Below are positions 56,396 to 64,000 of a stretch of 64,000 nt of DNA, piece by piece. Origin of the DNA: Temnothorax longispinosus. Taxonomy: Eukaryota > Arthropoda > Insecta > Hymenoptera > Formicidae. The stretch spans positions 28,501,720-28,565,719 of the forward strand of contig NC_092358.1 in the NCBI RefSeq assembly GCF_030848805.1. The letters are read 5' to 3'. The notes beneath the pieces were generated by a model, which was given only the letters and a program-made list of their open reading frames with translations, ran no database searches and was not told the origin of the DNA. Every line of letters begins with the position of its first letter. Position 1 is the stretch's first letter. Position numbers and translations under genes: made by a program.

Positions 56396-58484
56396 TTACT
56401 TGACTTCTTTCACATAAGCTTCCAGTTCTGCATCTAATTCTTCGGCCGTAGGTGTCTTTGTCGCTTGTCGAATGCCTCCTCTACCTCCACGCCGACCACT
56501 CCCACGACCTTTTGATCCATACCATAAAATTACAACATCATTAGAGCTAACGAGAAATCAATTTTGCCATTGGTTGATTTGCATAAATAAATTATCAAGA
56601 TAATATATATTGTCAAGTATATTATCAAGTTACCTCTAACAGATCCTGCACCACGATTTCCTCTAAAACGTGTCTGAGGTCTTTGTGTATAATTAACACC
56701 GCTAAGTCTCGGGCCACCACGGACAGAAGTGACCGGTAGTTCGGAAGTAGCTACTTGTATGTTCATTTCACGACCTGTCGATCAATACATTATATATTAT
56801 ATATTGGACCAATAGATGCGAAATATTTGCGTACGTAGATTGTACGTTATATGTCACACGTATCACACACAAATGGACAACGTGTGTACATTTTTTCAAA
56901 GTAACACGTACCATCTAACGGTACTCCATGATATTGCTTCATTGCTTTAATAGCATCCGCCCGTCTTTCAAATATGACATCAGCAGAGCCTAGAGATCGA
57001 CCTGATCTATCATAATGTACCGCTGCTGATTTTAAAGGTCCAAATTCACTGAATAATTCCTGGAAAACATCATTATAGTTGGTTCTTTATATAGAAAAAT
57101 GCTAATTAATATTAAATTTACATCAAAGTTAACGCGTTGATGTTAGGTTACGCGGTCGTCGATAAAATATTCATTTTTTTTTTTTTATTTTTTTTATGAA
57201 AATCCATATGTCGATATACCAGTAGATTACATACATATCATTGCATTTAGCGCCACATGACACTTGATAAATATATTAAATTTGTTTTATCTAGTATATT
57301 GAACAACTGCTTCAATCATCGACAGTATCGCGTCGAACCGATACCAAATATTTTTATTACATTAAAAGTATTATTATTTAAAAATATCAATATAGATTCT
57401 TATACATATATTAAAAATTAAAAGAAAATGGTTTCACAATATAATAATTTAACTTTAAATTACGTGGTGCTCAATATGTTGATCAAAAATTATCTCATGT
57501 ACATTATTCTATTACCTGTATGTCTGAGTCTGATACACCAAAATCAAGATTTGACACCAAAAGTTTGGTTGTCCCTGCATTGCCTATTGCACCACGACCA
57601 ACCTTTTTTACACCGTCAAACATGTCGTGTTTCCAAGCACTGTTTACATCACCCTGTACAATAAAATATAACGTGTTAATCCCTGTTGGAAAAGTATTAT
57701 ATTCTTTATCAAATAAAATAAAATCTTGTTCCTTCATTAATATTCCTCAACTAATGATACGATACAACTTTTCATTGTAGACTCTTTGGAGAAAACTGTT
57801 TTTTAACATGTTGTAAGTAGTCGACACACAAACTACACCTCATAGATATGAGCTTTATCTCACTTGACTGTATTGTTTGTATATTTTCTGTATTAAAATC
57901 AAGTCAAGTTACATAAACAAGCGAGAAGAAACTATACAAGTATATAAGTAAAGAAAAAAAGGAAGAGGAAGAAGGCAGAGAAAACTGTAGAAAACAAGCT
58001 TGAAGAGTAATTTTTATTGTAAGTAGGCATCTACACCATCTTTTCAAAGTTGTAAATGATCATATAGGTGAGTACTTGAAGTTACTCCGTTTCACATATG
58101 TGTAATACAAGCACATAGTTCTAAACGCGCGCGCGCGCGCACACACACACATGCGCGCGCGCGCGCGCATATGCACACGTAGAAAATGGAGCGAAGATTG
58201 GTCGTATAATACGAAAAGATTCAATAGTCAAAAGCTCGATGATAAGCTGGATATCTTACCCTCGTGTATGGTAGAGAGCTGCGTGCAATTCCACCGCGAT
58301 TGCGTCCTCGCATGACGCCACCACCGGCTCTCTGTGCCCTACGTGCTCCTCGACGGGGTGAGCTGCCGGCGCCTCTGCCGCGTCTGCCGCCGCCACCACC
58401 ACCGCCGCCGCCGCCACCGCGCGCCCTAGACCCTTTGGTCTGTTTGATAATATCATCCAGACTCATTTCAATCTTATCCACCAT
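56396..58484 (-). CDS. Ref1: Aly/REF mRNA export factor (THO complex subunit 4), 5 exons
   Basis: Exons 58484-58260, 57653-57516, 57059-56912, 56774-56634, 56508-56396, with agreeing phases and 254 residues. The N-terminal UAP56-binding motif KIEMSLDDIIKQ is followed by an RGG/Gly-rich region including 11 consecutive glycines. A central RRM spans about residues 104-180 (RNP2 LLVSNL, RNP1 GSADVIF), then a second RG-rich stretch and the C-terminal motif TAEELDAELEAYVKEVK, the second conserved UAP56-binding element. The protein joins the TREX complex to spliced mRNA and hands it to NXF1. The start MVDKIEMSLDD is the conserved one; an in-frame Met two codons upstream (MKMVDK) and a longer ORF exist. 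The last acceptor (caaaag) is weak, but no better site keeps the conserved C-terminus. Confidence 0.94.
58124..58172. repeat. Alternating CG/CA purine-pyrimidine repeat in Aly/REF intron 1
   Basis: GCGCGCGC, then CACACACA, then GCGCGCGCGC in direct succession. Alternating purine-pyrimidine tracts of this kind can adopt Z-DNA; here it lies about 90 bp into the first intron. Confidence 0.85.
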
Positions 58485-58715
58485 CTTCATTTGTACAGCT
58501 TGCGATAGGACGTGACTCGACACGCGAAAGAAACACCGATGTAAATCAACCTCTCTCACTGTCGCTTTTCGTGATGATGGCGGTAGAACGAAGATGAACA
58601 TGAACATGAACCCGAAACAGCGCCGCGGGGCAAGCTGGGTATCCTGGGTACTGCTGGGGCTGGGTATTGCCCATAGACATAAGAATATATAGGTGCTATT
58701 CCGAACGCAGCCTTA

Positions 58716-59005
58716 AGGCCCGTGCACGTAACAAAGTTTTAGTTTTAGGCTACGGTCAATGTGACGCTACAAATGCTTCGAAGTATTCCTCTTCTCTTTT
58801 CTTTCAATGAAGAAAAAAGGAGAAGAAGAACGCTCCAAAGCATTTGTAGCGTCACATTGACCATAGCCTTAATCGTAAGGCCGTAAGAAAATAGACCAAT
58901 CACACTCGATTATTCTTCAAGCGCGAGGAGAATAATCGACTGTGATTGGTCTATCTTCTTACAACCTTACGATTATGACTAAAACTTTGTTACGTGCAAT
59001 GGCCT
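58716..59005. mobile_element. Foldback MITE, AGGCC-GTGCACGTAACAAAG family, copy 1, with TTA duplication and an insertion
   Basis: The left end AGGCCCGTGCACGTAACAAA and right end TTTGTTACGTGCAATGGCCT are flanked by TTA at 58713-58715 and TTA at 59006-59008. The inner arms pair AATAGACCAATCACACTC with GACTGTGATTGGTCTAT around an AAGCGCG loop. The left arm is interrupted by another palindrome (58748-58868). The uninterrupted left arm is seen in the copy starting at 60254. Confidence 0.9.
58748..58868. mobile_element. 121-bp palindrome inserted in another MITE, with TTA duplication
   Basis: The ends are GGCTACGGTCAATGTGACGC and GCGTCACATTGACCATAGCC; the arms are about 47 bp and the loop is AG-rich. 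It is flanked by TTA at 58745-58747 and TTA at 58869-58871 and splits the left arm of the element at 58716-59005. This gives a clear relative order: the outer element is older. It has no ACCAAT box. Confidence 0.92.
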
Positions 59006-59009
59006 TTAA

Positions 59010-59327
59010 GGGCTGGTTTATAATAGCCGTAACCGTTGATTTAAGCCGTAATCTTTAAGAAATTGACCAATCACAGTCGATTATTCTTCTCACATTCGAC
59101 TGTGAGGGTTGATTTATAATAGCCGTAACCGTTGATTTAAGCCGTAATCTGTAAGAAATTGACCAATCACAGTCGAATGTGAGAAGAATAATCGACTGTG
59201 ATTGGTCAATTTCTTAAAGATTACGGCTTAAATCAACGGTTACGGCTATTATAAACCAGCCCTGATTGATCAATTTCTTAAAGATTACGGCTTAAATCAA
59301 CGGTTACGGCTATTATAAATCAACCCT
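59010..59327. repeat. Interleaved pair of palindromes with TTTATAATAGCCG arms
   Basis: Four arms occur in the order A, B, A', B'. A begins GGCTGGTTTATAATAGCC and B begins GGGTTGATTTATAATAGCC. A' (ending GGCTATTATAAACCAGCC) comes before B' (ending GGCTATTATAAATCAACCC). All carry ACCAATCACAGTCGATTATT-type inner cores or remnants. The interleaving is not simple nesting and suggests duplication or strand switching after insertion. Confidence 0.8.
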
Positions 59328-59329
59328 AA

Positions 59330-59572
59330 AGCCCCTTGCACAATGCCAGGCAACAGGCAATAGGAACAGGAAATAACCAAAAAATCGTTAATTACAACCT
59401 AAAAAATTCAAATGCTATGATTGGTTGGCAATAGGCAATAGGCACAGAATTTCCAACGTGACGGAAACTCTGTGTCTATTGCCTGTGTCACTGTTTATTC
59501 TGCATTTATACATGATTTCTGATTTCTATTCCCTGTTCCTATTGCCTGTTGCCTGGCATTGTGCAAGGGGCT
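59330..59572. mobile_element. Foldback MITE, AGCCCCTTGCACAATGCCAG family, with TAA duplication
   Basis: Ends are AGCCCCTTGCACAATGCCAG and CTGGCATTGTGCAAGGGGCT, extended inward by GCAACAGGCAATAGGAACAG and its complement. Flanks are TAA at 59327-59329 and TAA at 59573-59575. The inner part contains TATGATTGGTTGGCAATAGG on one side. Confidence 0.9.
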
Positions 59573-59631
59573 TAAGGCTGCGTTCGGAATAGCACCGTAA
59601 ACGGAGCACAATATAATCACCAGAGATCAGT

Positions 59632-59777
59632 GGGCTTTATTACGTATCTTTTCACGAGGTGAAAATGCGAAAAGTGAACAGATTTACTAGATTTCGACCA
59701 ATAAAATCATAAGATACCCTAGTGAATTTCCTCACTTTTGTAACTTTCACCTCGTTTTAAGACCGTTATAAGCCCCC
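59632..59777. repeat. Inverted repeat, GAGGTGAAA family, copy 2
   Basis: Outer ends are TGGGCTTTATTACG and CGTTATAAGCCCCCA. Arms pair CACGAGGTGAAAATG with AACTTTCACCTCG, and the centre reads ACTAGATTTCGACCAATAAA. The family also occurs at 44436-44584. Confidence 0.78.
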
Positions 59778-59796
59778 AGTGGATCGATCATTGGGT

Positions 59797-59920
59797 CTGT
59801 TCGCGTTGCTTGCACTTTTTGCACTCAGCATCTTCGCTTTCTCTCTCTCCAACGGCCGAATATATATTTATCTCATTTCAAGTGCAAAAATGTTTGGGGA
59901 TTTCAAGCAACGCGAACAAT
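59797..59920. repeat. Inverted repeat with TGTTCGCGTTGCTTG ends
   Basis: The left arm CTGTTCGCGTTGCTTGCACT pairs with the right CAAGCAACGCGAACAATG; inside, GCACTTTTTGCACT pairs with AGTGCAAAAATG. Flanked by CATTGGG at the left. Arms are shorter than in neighbouring elements. Confidence 0.75.
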
Positions 59921-59949
59921 GCTAGCCTATTGTATCTTTTTCCCCTAAG

Positions 59950-60042
59950 ACGGAAACGTGAAAAGTGAAAAGTTTATCTCTTTCTATTCAATACCAATAG
60001 AAAGAGACGGTTACATGAAACTTTTCACTTTTCACGTTTCCG
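59950..60042. repeat. 93-bp palindrome with CGGAAACGTGAAAAGTGAAA ends
   Basis: The left arm CGGAAACGTGAAAAGTGAAA continues as AGTTTATCTCTTTCTATT; the right arm is its complement and ends TTTCACTTTTCACGTTTCCG. The loop is CAATACCAATAG. Arms match nearly completely except for a short inserted segment in the right arm. Confidence 0.85.
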
Positions 60043-60253
60043 CTCTGGGCTGCTCGCTGCTGCTGCTGCATTTCACTGCCCATGAAATGAAAAAGTTTCA
60101 ATATAGGACTCTATTCAGAGTTAATCTTTTTCACTCCACATTGGAAGGAAAAAGATGAACTCTGAACTATCGCAGCCAGTTCATCAATAAAAAACAGATT
60201 TCATTGAGTAGATTTGACATTACCCCCTCTACTTTATACGCATTCCATCCTAA

Positions 60254-60548
60254 AGGCCATTGCACCTAACAAAGTTTTAGTCGTAATCGTAAGGCTGTAA
60301 GAAAATAGATCAATCACAGTCGATTATTCTTCTTGAGCTCGAAGAATAATCGAGTGTGATTGGTCTATTTTCTTATGGCCTTACGATTATGACTAATGCT
60401 AGGTCTACAATGCGAGTCATAAAGTCGTGAGTCGTAAGAATTGACCAATCACAATCTAATTTAAGGAGAATAATCGACTGTGATTGGTCAATTCTTACGA
60501 CTCACGACTTTACGACTCGCATTGTAGACCTAGCATAAAACTTTGTTA
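60254..60548. mobile_element. Foldback MITE, AGGCC-GCAC-TAACAAAG family, copy 2, interrupted in its right arm
   Basis: The left arm AGGCCATTGCACCTAACAAA continues with GTTTTAGTCGTAATCGTAAG and the core AATAGATCAATCACAGTCGA. The right arm returns through GTGATTGGTCTATTTTC and CCTTACGATTATGACTAA and is then split by the element at 60397-60535. After that element it resumes with AACTTTGTTA and stops where a further element begins at 60549. TAA precedes the left end (60251-60253). Confidence 0.85.
60397..60535. mobile_element. Foldback MITE, TGCTAGGTCTACAATGCGAG family, copy 3, with TAA duplication
   Basis: Runs TGCTAGGTCTACAATGCGAG ... CTCGCATTGTAGACCTAGCA, flanked by TAA at 60394-60396 and TAA at 60536-60538. 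Removing the element and one TAA restores GACTAAAACTTTG, the exact arm sequence of the host element as seen in its copy at 58716-59005. This is direct evidence of transposition with a 3-bp duplication. Confidence 0.94.
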
Positions 60549-60680
60549 AGCCCCGGACACACTTTTTCGTAACAATAACAGTAAAGTTTCGACCAATCGC
60601 GTTGCTCAATTCGGGAACGTACGGCCGTACATACGTTATTCCCGATTCAAGCAACGCGATTGGTCGAAACTTTACTGTAA
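60549..60680. repeat. Palindrome with CCCCGGACACAC left end
   Basis: The left side reads AGCCCCGGACACACTTTTTC then CAGTAAAGTTTCGACCAATC. The right arm reads GATTGGTCGAAACTTTACTG and then changes to the next element. The inner arms pair GCGTTGC...GCAACGC around a GTACGGCCGTAC palindrome. The right outer end is displaced by insertion of the next element. Confidence 0.8.
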
Positions 60681-60827
60681 AGCGGGGAGCACACACTTCT
60701 GCATAACGCATAATGCGTAAGCATAAGAAAATTGATTGGTCCATACACATGTGCATAAGAAAATAGACCAATCAAATTTCTTATGCTTACGCATTATGCG
60801 TTATGCAGAAGTGTGTGCTCCCCGCTT
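60681..60827. mobile_element. 147-bp palindrome with AGCGGGGAGCACACACTTCT ends
   Basis: The arms AGCGGGGAGCACACACTTCT...AGAAGTGTGTGCTCCCCGCT continue through GCATAACGCATAATGCGTAA and its complement, to AAATTGATTGGTCC. TAA precedes it at 60678-60680 and TAA occurs at 60828-60830, with one extra T at the right end. A related, shorter fragment is at about 61016-61110. Confidence 0.85.
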
Positions 60828-60837
60828 TAAGCCCCGG

Positions 60838-61000
60838 ACACACAAATCGACGGAAGACGTAAGACGTAAATCGTAAGGAAATCCACTAATCAGAGTCGAC
60901 TATTCTCCTCTTCTTCCCTCTTAAAGAGGGGAATAGTCGACTCTGATTGGTGGATTTCCTTACGATTTACGTCTTACGTCTTCCGTCGATTTGTGTGTGA
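60838..61000. repeat. 163-bp palindrome with CACACAAATCGACGGAAGAC ends
   Basis: Ends pair CACACAAATCGACGGAAGAC with GTCTTCCGTCGATTTGTGTG. The arms contain short repeated words (GTAAGACGTAAATCGTAAGG) and the core CCACTAATCAGAGTCGACTA with partner TAGTCGACTCTGATTGGTGG; the core resembles that of the GTCTACAATGCGAG and GTGCACGTAACAAAG families. Confidence 0.88.
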
Positions 61001-61258
61001 AGGCCTTTAGGACCCGGACACACACTTCTGCACAACGCATAATATGCGTAAGCATAAGAAAATTGATTGGTCCATACACATGTGCATAAGAAAATAGACC
61101 AATCAGTTTTCTATTTTGTAGCCAATCAGTACGATCTGCTGCTACTTTTCACTGCCCATGAAATTTCACCTTTAAATTCTTCGTACTCTCTCTCTCTGCC
61201 ACGGCCATGCGTTTCAGCAATAATGTTTGCATGTGTTTGCATGCGTCTTTCGCGCAAC

Positions 61259-63575
61259 ATGGCGACCGGCAAGGGTCTTGCCGCGATTCTTCGCCCGAAG
61301 ACCATCAACCTGCTCGGGAACAATAAGCTGAATAAGATCTCGCGCGGCGTTTTGCAGCAATGCAGTGCGTGCCAGCGACACATGGTGATCGTCGCGTCGA
61401 CTGTCGGTGGCTGGAATCGCGAAAAAAGTAAGATGCACCCTCGTGCACTCGAACCTCGCTATATTACATCATTCTCGTTTTGTCCAACGAAAACTCCGTT
61501 CCCGGCGCTTTCGCCGGTGTGTCAACGACCTCCTCGCCTCCGTTGCGTCGACGTTCCCATCCTCAACCGCGCGGGTTTCCATCCGTTATGCGTTTCCTGT
61601 CGTCCGATATGCGCGGCGTTTTTCCAATGCATCGACATAACCTGCAAATCCGCGTGTATATACAATATATACACGTTTGTCATATATTACGACATACTAG
61701 TCTGTTCTAAAAAGTTTGTGAGCTATTTTCCTTCGGAATCCCATTATCTATCTGTCTGTATAAATATCCGTATAAATATCAACTGATGCATAACGGTGGA
61801 GCTAATCCGTTCTATATTTTTAGATACTCAAACAAGTTAAATCTATATTTTACTTAATATTTTAATAATGGGCTTTGCCTTTAGATCCAATATTTATTTC
61901 CACCTAGACGTGTCGGGAAGAACAGTATATAATGCTTTGTGTGTGTAGTATTTGTGTGTTTGCCATATGATAATACTAGTAATCATGTTCTAGAAAATTA
62001 TAATAGCTTTCAATTCCCTCAAGATACCATTATTTGTATTTATAGCTGTGTAAATGTCAACCAATTCCTGAATGAAGAAACTACGTTGCCCTATATTTTT
62101 AGATACGGACTCGGACAAGTCAAACCTCTATACATTTTTTTTCCTTCGTTTTCTTTTATATATAATATTAAATAATAACAAAAAGACCAGAGTCATGCCC
62201 AATATCCATTTCAGACATAGGAACAATAGTGCAACCACACAGGGCCGTACACTTGACAAATAGATTGTTGAGGCGTAACTATTACGAAATCCTGGGTGTC
62301 TCCAAAAATGCCTCGTCAAAAGACATAAAGAAGGCTTATTATCAACTCGCGAAAAAGTATCATCCCGACACGAATAAAGGAGATCCGGACGCCAACAAGA
62401 AGTTTCAAGAAGTTTCCGAGGCGTACGAAGTATTGAGCGACGATACTAAGAGGAAAGAATATGATACGTGGGGCGCAACTTCGGAGCAAATGGGTATGGG
62501 AATGGGCCAGGGTCAGGGGGGACCCAAGAGCTACAATCAACACTGGCAATATAGATCGACCATTAATGCCGAAGAGTTGTTCAGAAAAATATTCGGCGAC
62601 GCCGGGTTCCAAAGTGGGGCCTTCAGTGATTTTGAAGATTTTACAGAAACAAAGTACGGTTTTGGGGCAGCTCAAGAGGTATGCGCAAGTACGATTCACC
62701 TAATTATTTCTCCTAATAACGTGCGTGTAAATAACGCTTCTCTCAACAGGTGATAATGAATTTAACGTTCTCTCAAGCCGCCAGAGGTGTGAATAAGGAT
62801 ATCAACGTGAACGTAGTGGACACTTGTCCGAAATGCGGAGGTTCGCGCTGCGAGATAGGAACTAAGCCAGCAAAATGTTTTTATTGCAACGGTACGGGAA
62901 TGGAGACGATATCTACCGGTCCTTTTGTAATGAGTTCGACTTGTCGGTACTGTCAAGGCACAAAAATGCACATCAAGTTCCCTTGCACGGAGTGCAACGC
63001 GAAAGGACAAACGGTGAGAGAATCGCGGCGCTCTCGCGATTTGTCCATACGTCATATCTTATTTATCTAGTTCGTGCATTAATTATTGTGTTTTAAACGC
63101 TGCATTTCTATAGGTACAACGTAAGAAAATAACGGTGCCGGTTCCAGCCGGAGTAGAGGACGGTCAAACGATCCGTATGGCACTGGGCAGGAAAGAGATA
63201 TTCGTGACATTCCGTGTGGAGAAGTCCCGGTACTTCCGCCGTGACGGGCCCGACGTGCACACGGACGCAGAAGTCTCCCTCGCGCAGGCGGTGCTGGGTG
63301 GTACAATACGGGTGGAGGGCGTATACGAGGATCAGACTATACAAATAATGCCGGGTACGTCCTCCCACACGCGAATCCGTTTGACCGGCAAGGGATTGAA
63401 GAAGGTCGACGGAATGGGTTACGGCGATCATTACGTAAACGTCAAGATAACCGTGCCTAAACAATTGACGGAAAAGCAGCGAGCATTGTTTCAAGCGTAC
63501 GCCGAACTCGAAACCAACACCCCCGGCAGTATACACGGTGTAACGTACAAAACGGATGGTAAGGACAAACGATGA
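61259..63575 (+). CDS. DNAJA3: Mitochondrial DnaJ homologue (DNAJA3/Tid1), 4 exons, short C-terminal form
   Basis: Exons 61259-61427, 62215-62678, 62750-63013, 63114-63575, with agreeing phases and 452 residues (the shorter human DNAJA3 form has about 453). Exon 1 encodes a basic, mitochondrial-targeting-like N-terminus (MATGKGLAAILRPKTINLLG). The J domain starts at RRNYYEILGVSKNASSKDIK with the HPD triad in KKYHPDTNK. A Gly-rich linker follows, then the four CxxCxG-type zinc-binding repeats (CPKCGG, CFYCNG, CRYCQG, CTECNA) and the C-terminal substrate-binding domains (VPVPAGVEDGQTIRM, GYGDHYVNVKI). The protein is a co-chaperone of mitochondrial Hsp70. The Met at 61259 is the usual-looking start; an in-frame Met upstream would add MFACVCMRLSRN. 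The short form ends GKDKR; a longer form is possible through a donor at 63559. Confidence 0.94.
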
Positions 63576-63787
63576 AACGTAAATCATCATTTTTAATTAT
63601 TTTATTTCGATTTAATATTATTTCGAGTTTTTCTCAGCGAACTGTACGTTTATTTATTTGTATTTGTGACGTCGATCATTTAATGGTAGGTGCAAAACTA
63701 CCGTTTCTGCATTGCACCAACGTATTCTCATTAGACGTATGCGTCGCTTGAGTTTTCCCCTGTGTGTACCTGTGCTATCACTGATTA

Positions 63788-63793
63788 AATAAA
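63788..63793 (+). terminator. DNAJA3 short-form polyadenylation signal
   Basis: AATAAA about 210 bp after the TGA of the short form, followed by a T-rich stretch; it would end the short transcript before the possible extra exon at 63980. Confidence 0.5.
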
Positions 63794-63979
63794 ACACGTT
63801 GAAATGTTGAAAAATGCGTTTCATTGGCGTTTTTCGAAATGAAACGAAAAATTCTTGTATATCGAAATTTTTGCGTCAACAGAAATAAGAGTGAGAGACG
63901 TATATATTTATAACTAATTCAATGTAAAATTCATATTTTCAAGTGAAATCTTCATTAGTAGATCCAATGTTTTTTCTAG

Positions 63980-64000
63980 GCACGGCAGGTCCAAAGGTGC
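63980..64000 (+). CDS. DNAJA3: Probable alternative last exon of DNAJA3 (partial, cut by window end)
   Basis: A pyrimidine-rich acceptor (gttttttctag) ends at 63979. A strong donor (GATG/gtaagg) lies at 63558/63559 inside exon 4, 14 bp before the short-form stop codon. Joining them keeps the frame and gives ...YKTDG followed by TAGPKV, running off the window. Vertebrate DNAJA3 has two isoforms that differ in exactly this part of the C-terminus, so this is likely the long form. Confidence 0.6.

Larger units (their letters stand above)
58692..59596. repeat. Outer 21-bp inverted ends enclosing nested palindromes
   Basis: GGTGCTATTCCGAACGCAGC (plus C) at 58692 and its exact reverse complement ending at 59596 bracket 860 bp made of at least four other palindromes. 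The junctions inward read TTAA. The best reading is an old element whose centre received successive insertions. Confidence 0.8.
58485..61258. other. Palindrome-filled divergent region of Aly/REF and DNAJA3
   Basis: 2.77 kb between divergent start codons. From 58692 to about 61110 it is almost entirely palindromic elements, several nested; the best resolved are listed separately. Both promoters must therefore lie within, or be squeezed to the edges of, the repeat block. Confidence 0.8.

Noticed and set aside
58264..58515. 83-residue proline-rich ORF opposite Aly/REF exon 1
   Set aside because: It is the antisense of the glycine-rich coding stretch of Aly/REF.
61067..61786. 239-residue ORF over the DNAJA3 start
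   Set aside because: It includes exon 1 of DNAJA3 but reads on into the intron past a good donor at 61428; only 61259-61427 fits the conserved protein.

Overview
The window is animal nuclear DNA, most likely from a hymenopteran insect and probably an ant. This rests on spliced genes with short AT-rich GT-AG introns, insect-type paralogues (two pyrexia-like TRPA channels, IKK-beta, a SAMD8-type ceramide phosphoethanolamine synthase), AT-rich intergenic DNA and dense small palindromic transposons. The organism call is inference. Thirteen complete protein genes, two nested channel genes and one partial gene could be read. I rebuilt multi-exon genes by following reading frame and splice phase; exon coordinates are in the evidence fields.

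Layout. 1-184 (+): last exon of mitochondrial arginyl-tRNA synthetase. 445-15222 (-): mitochondrial ribosomal protein uS9m, 11 exons. Its 12.66-kb last-but-one intron contains two intronless pyrexia-like channel genes (1151-3850 and 7673-10582) on the same strand. 17734-19478 (-): SMSr/SAMD8. 22208-26484 (+): Sec63. 27066-27672 (+): an unrecognised three-exon gene for an 80-residue basic, probably secreted or membrane-anchored peptide. 27731-30854 (-): IKK-beta. 31807-33797 (+): a CENP-M-like centromere protein. 33973-35250 (+): intronless EED/esc Polycomb WD40 protein. 35979-36478: a 500-N assembly gap, followed by a 59/74-bp satellite array to about 40130. 40948-43186 (+): TEX10/Ipi1. 45469-46922 (+): HRG1-like haem transporter. 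47583-48964 (-): PEX11. 50754-52662 (-): ARL6IP1. 53439-54953 (+): UBE2S. 56396-58484 (-): Aly/REF. 61259-63575 (+): DNAJA3/Tid1, with a probable alternative 3' exon starting at 63980.

The most unusual content is non-coding. Two intergenic blocks (43454-45109 and 58692-61110) are built almost wholly from near-perfect palindromes of about 90-290 bp, several nested inside one another and flanked by intact 3-bp TTA or TAA duplications. This points to PIF/Harbinger-like foldback MITEs. Most carry a CCAAT box (ACCAATCA/TGATTGGT) in each arm, and at least four families with different outer arms share the same inner core. Single palindromes also sit upstream of TEX10, between IKK-beta and CENP-M, and in Sec63 intron 1. 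The satellite monomer has its own ACCAATCGG box and a higher-order structure.

The genes are mostly housekeeping genes from unrelated pathways (mitochondrial translation and chaperones, ER translocation, ER shaping, peroxisome division, mRNA export, APC/C ubiquitination, Polycomb silencing, kinetochore, NF-kB signalling, sphingolipid synthesis). I see no operon-like functional grouping; adjacency matters mainly through shared or divergent promoters and overlapping 3' ends.
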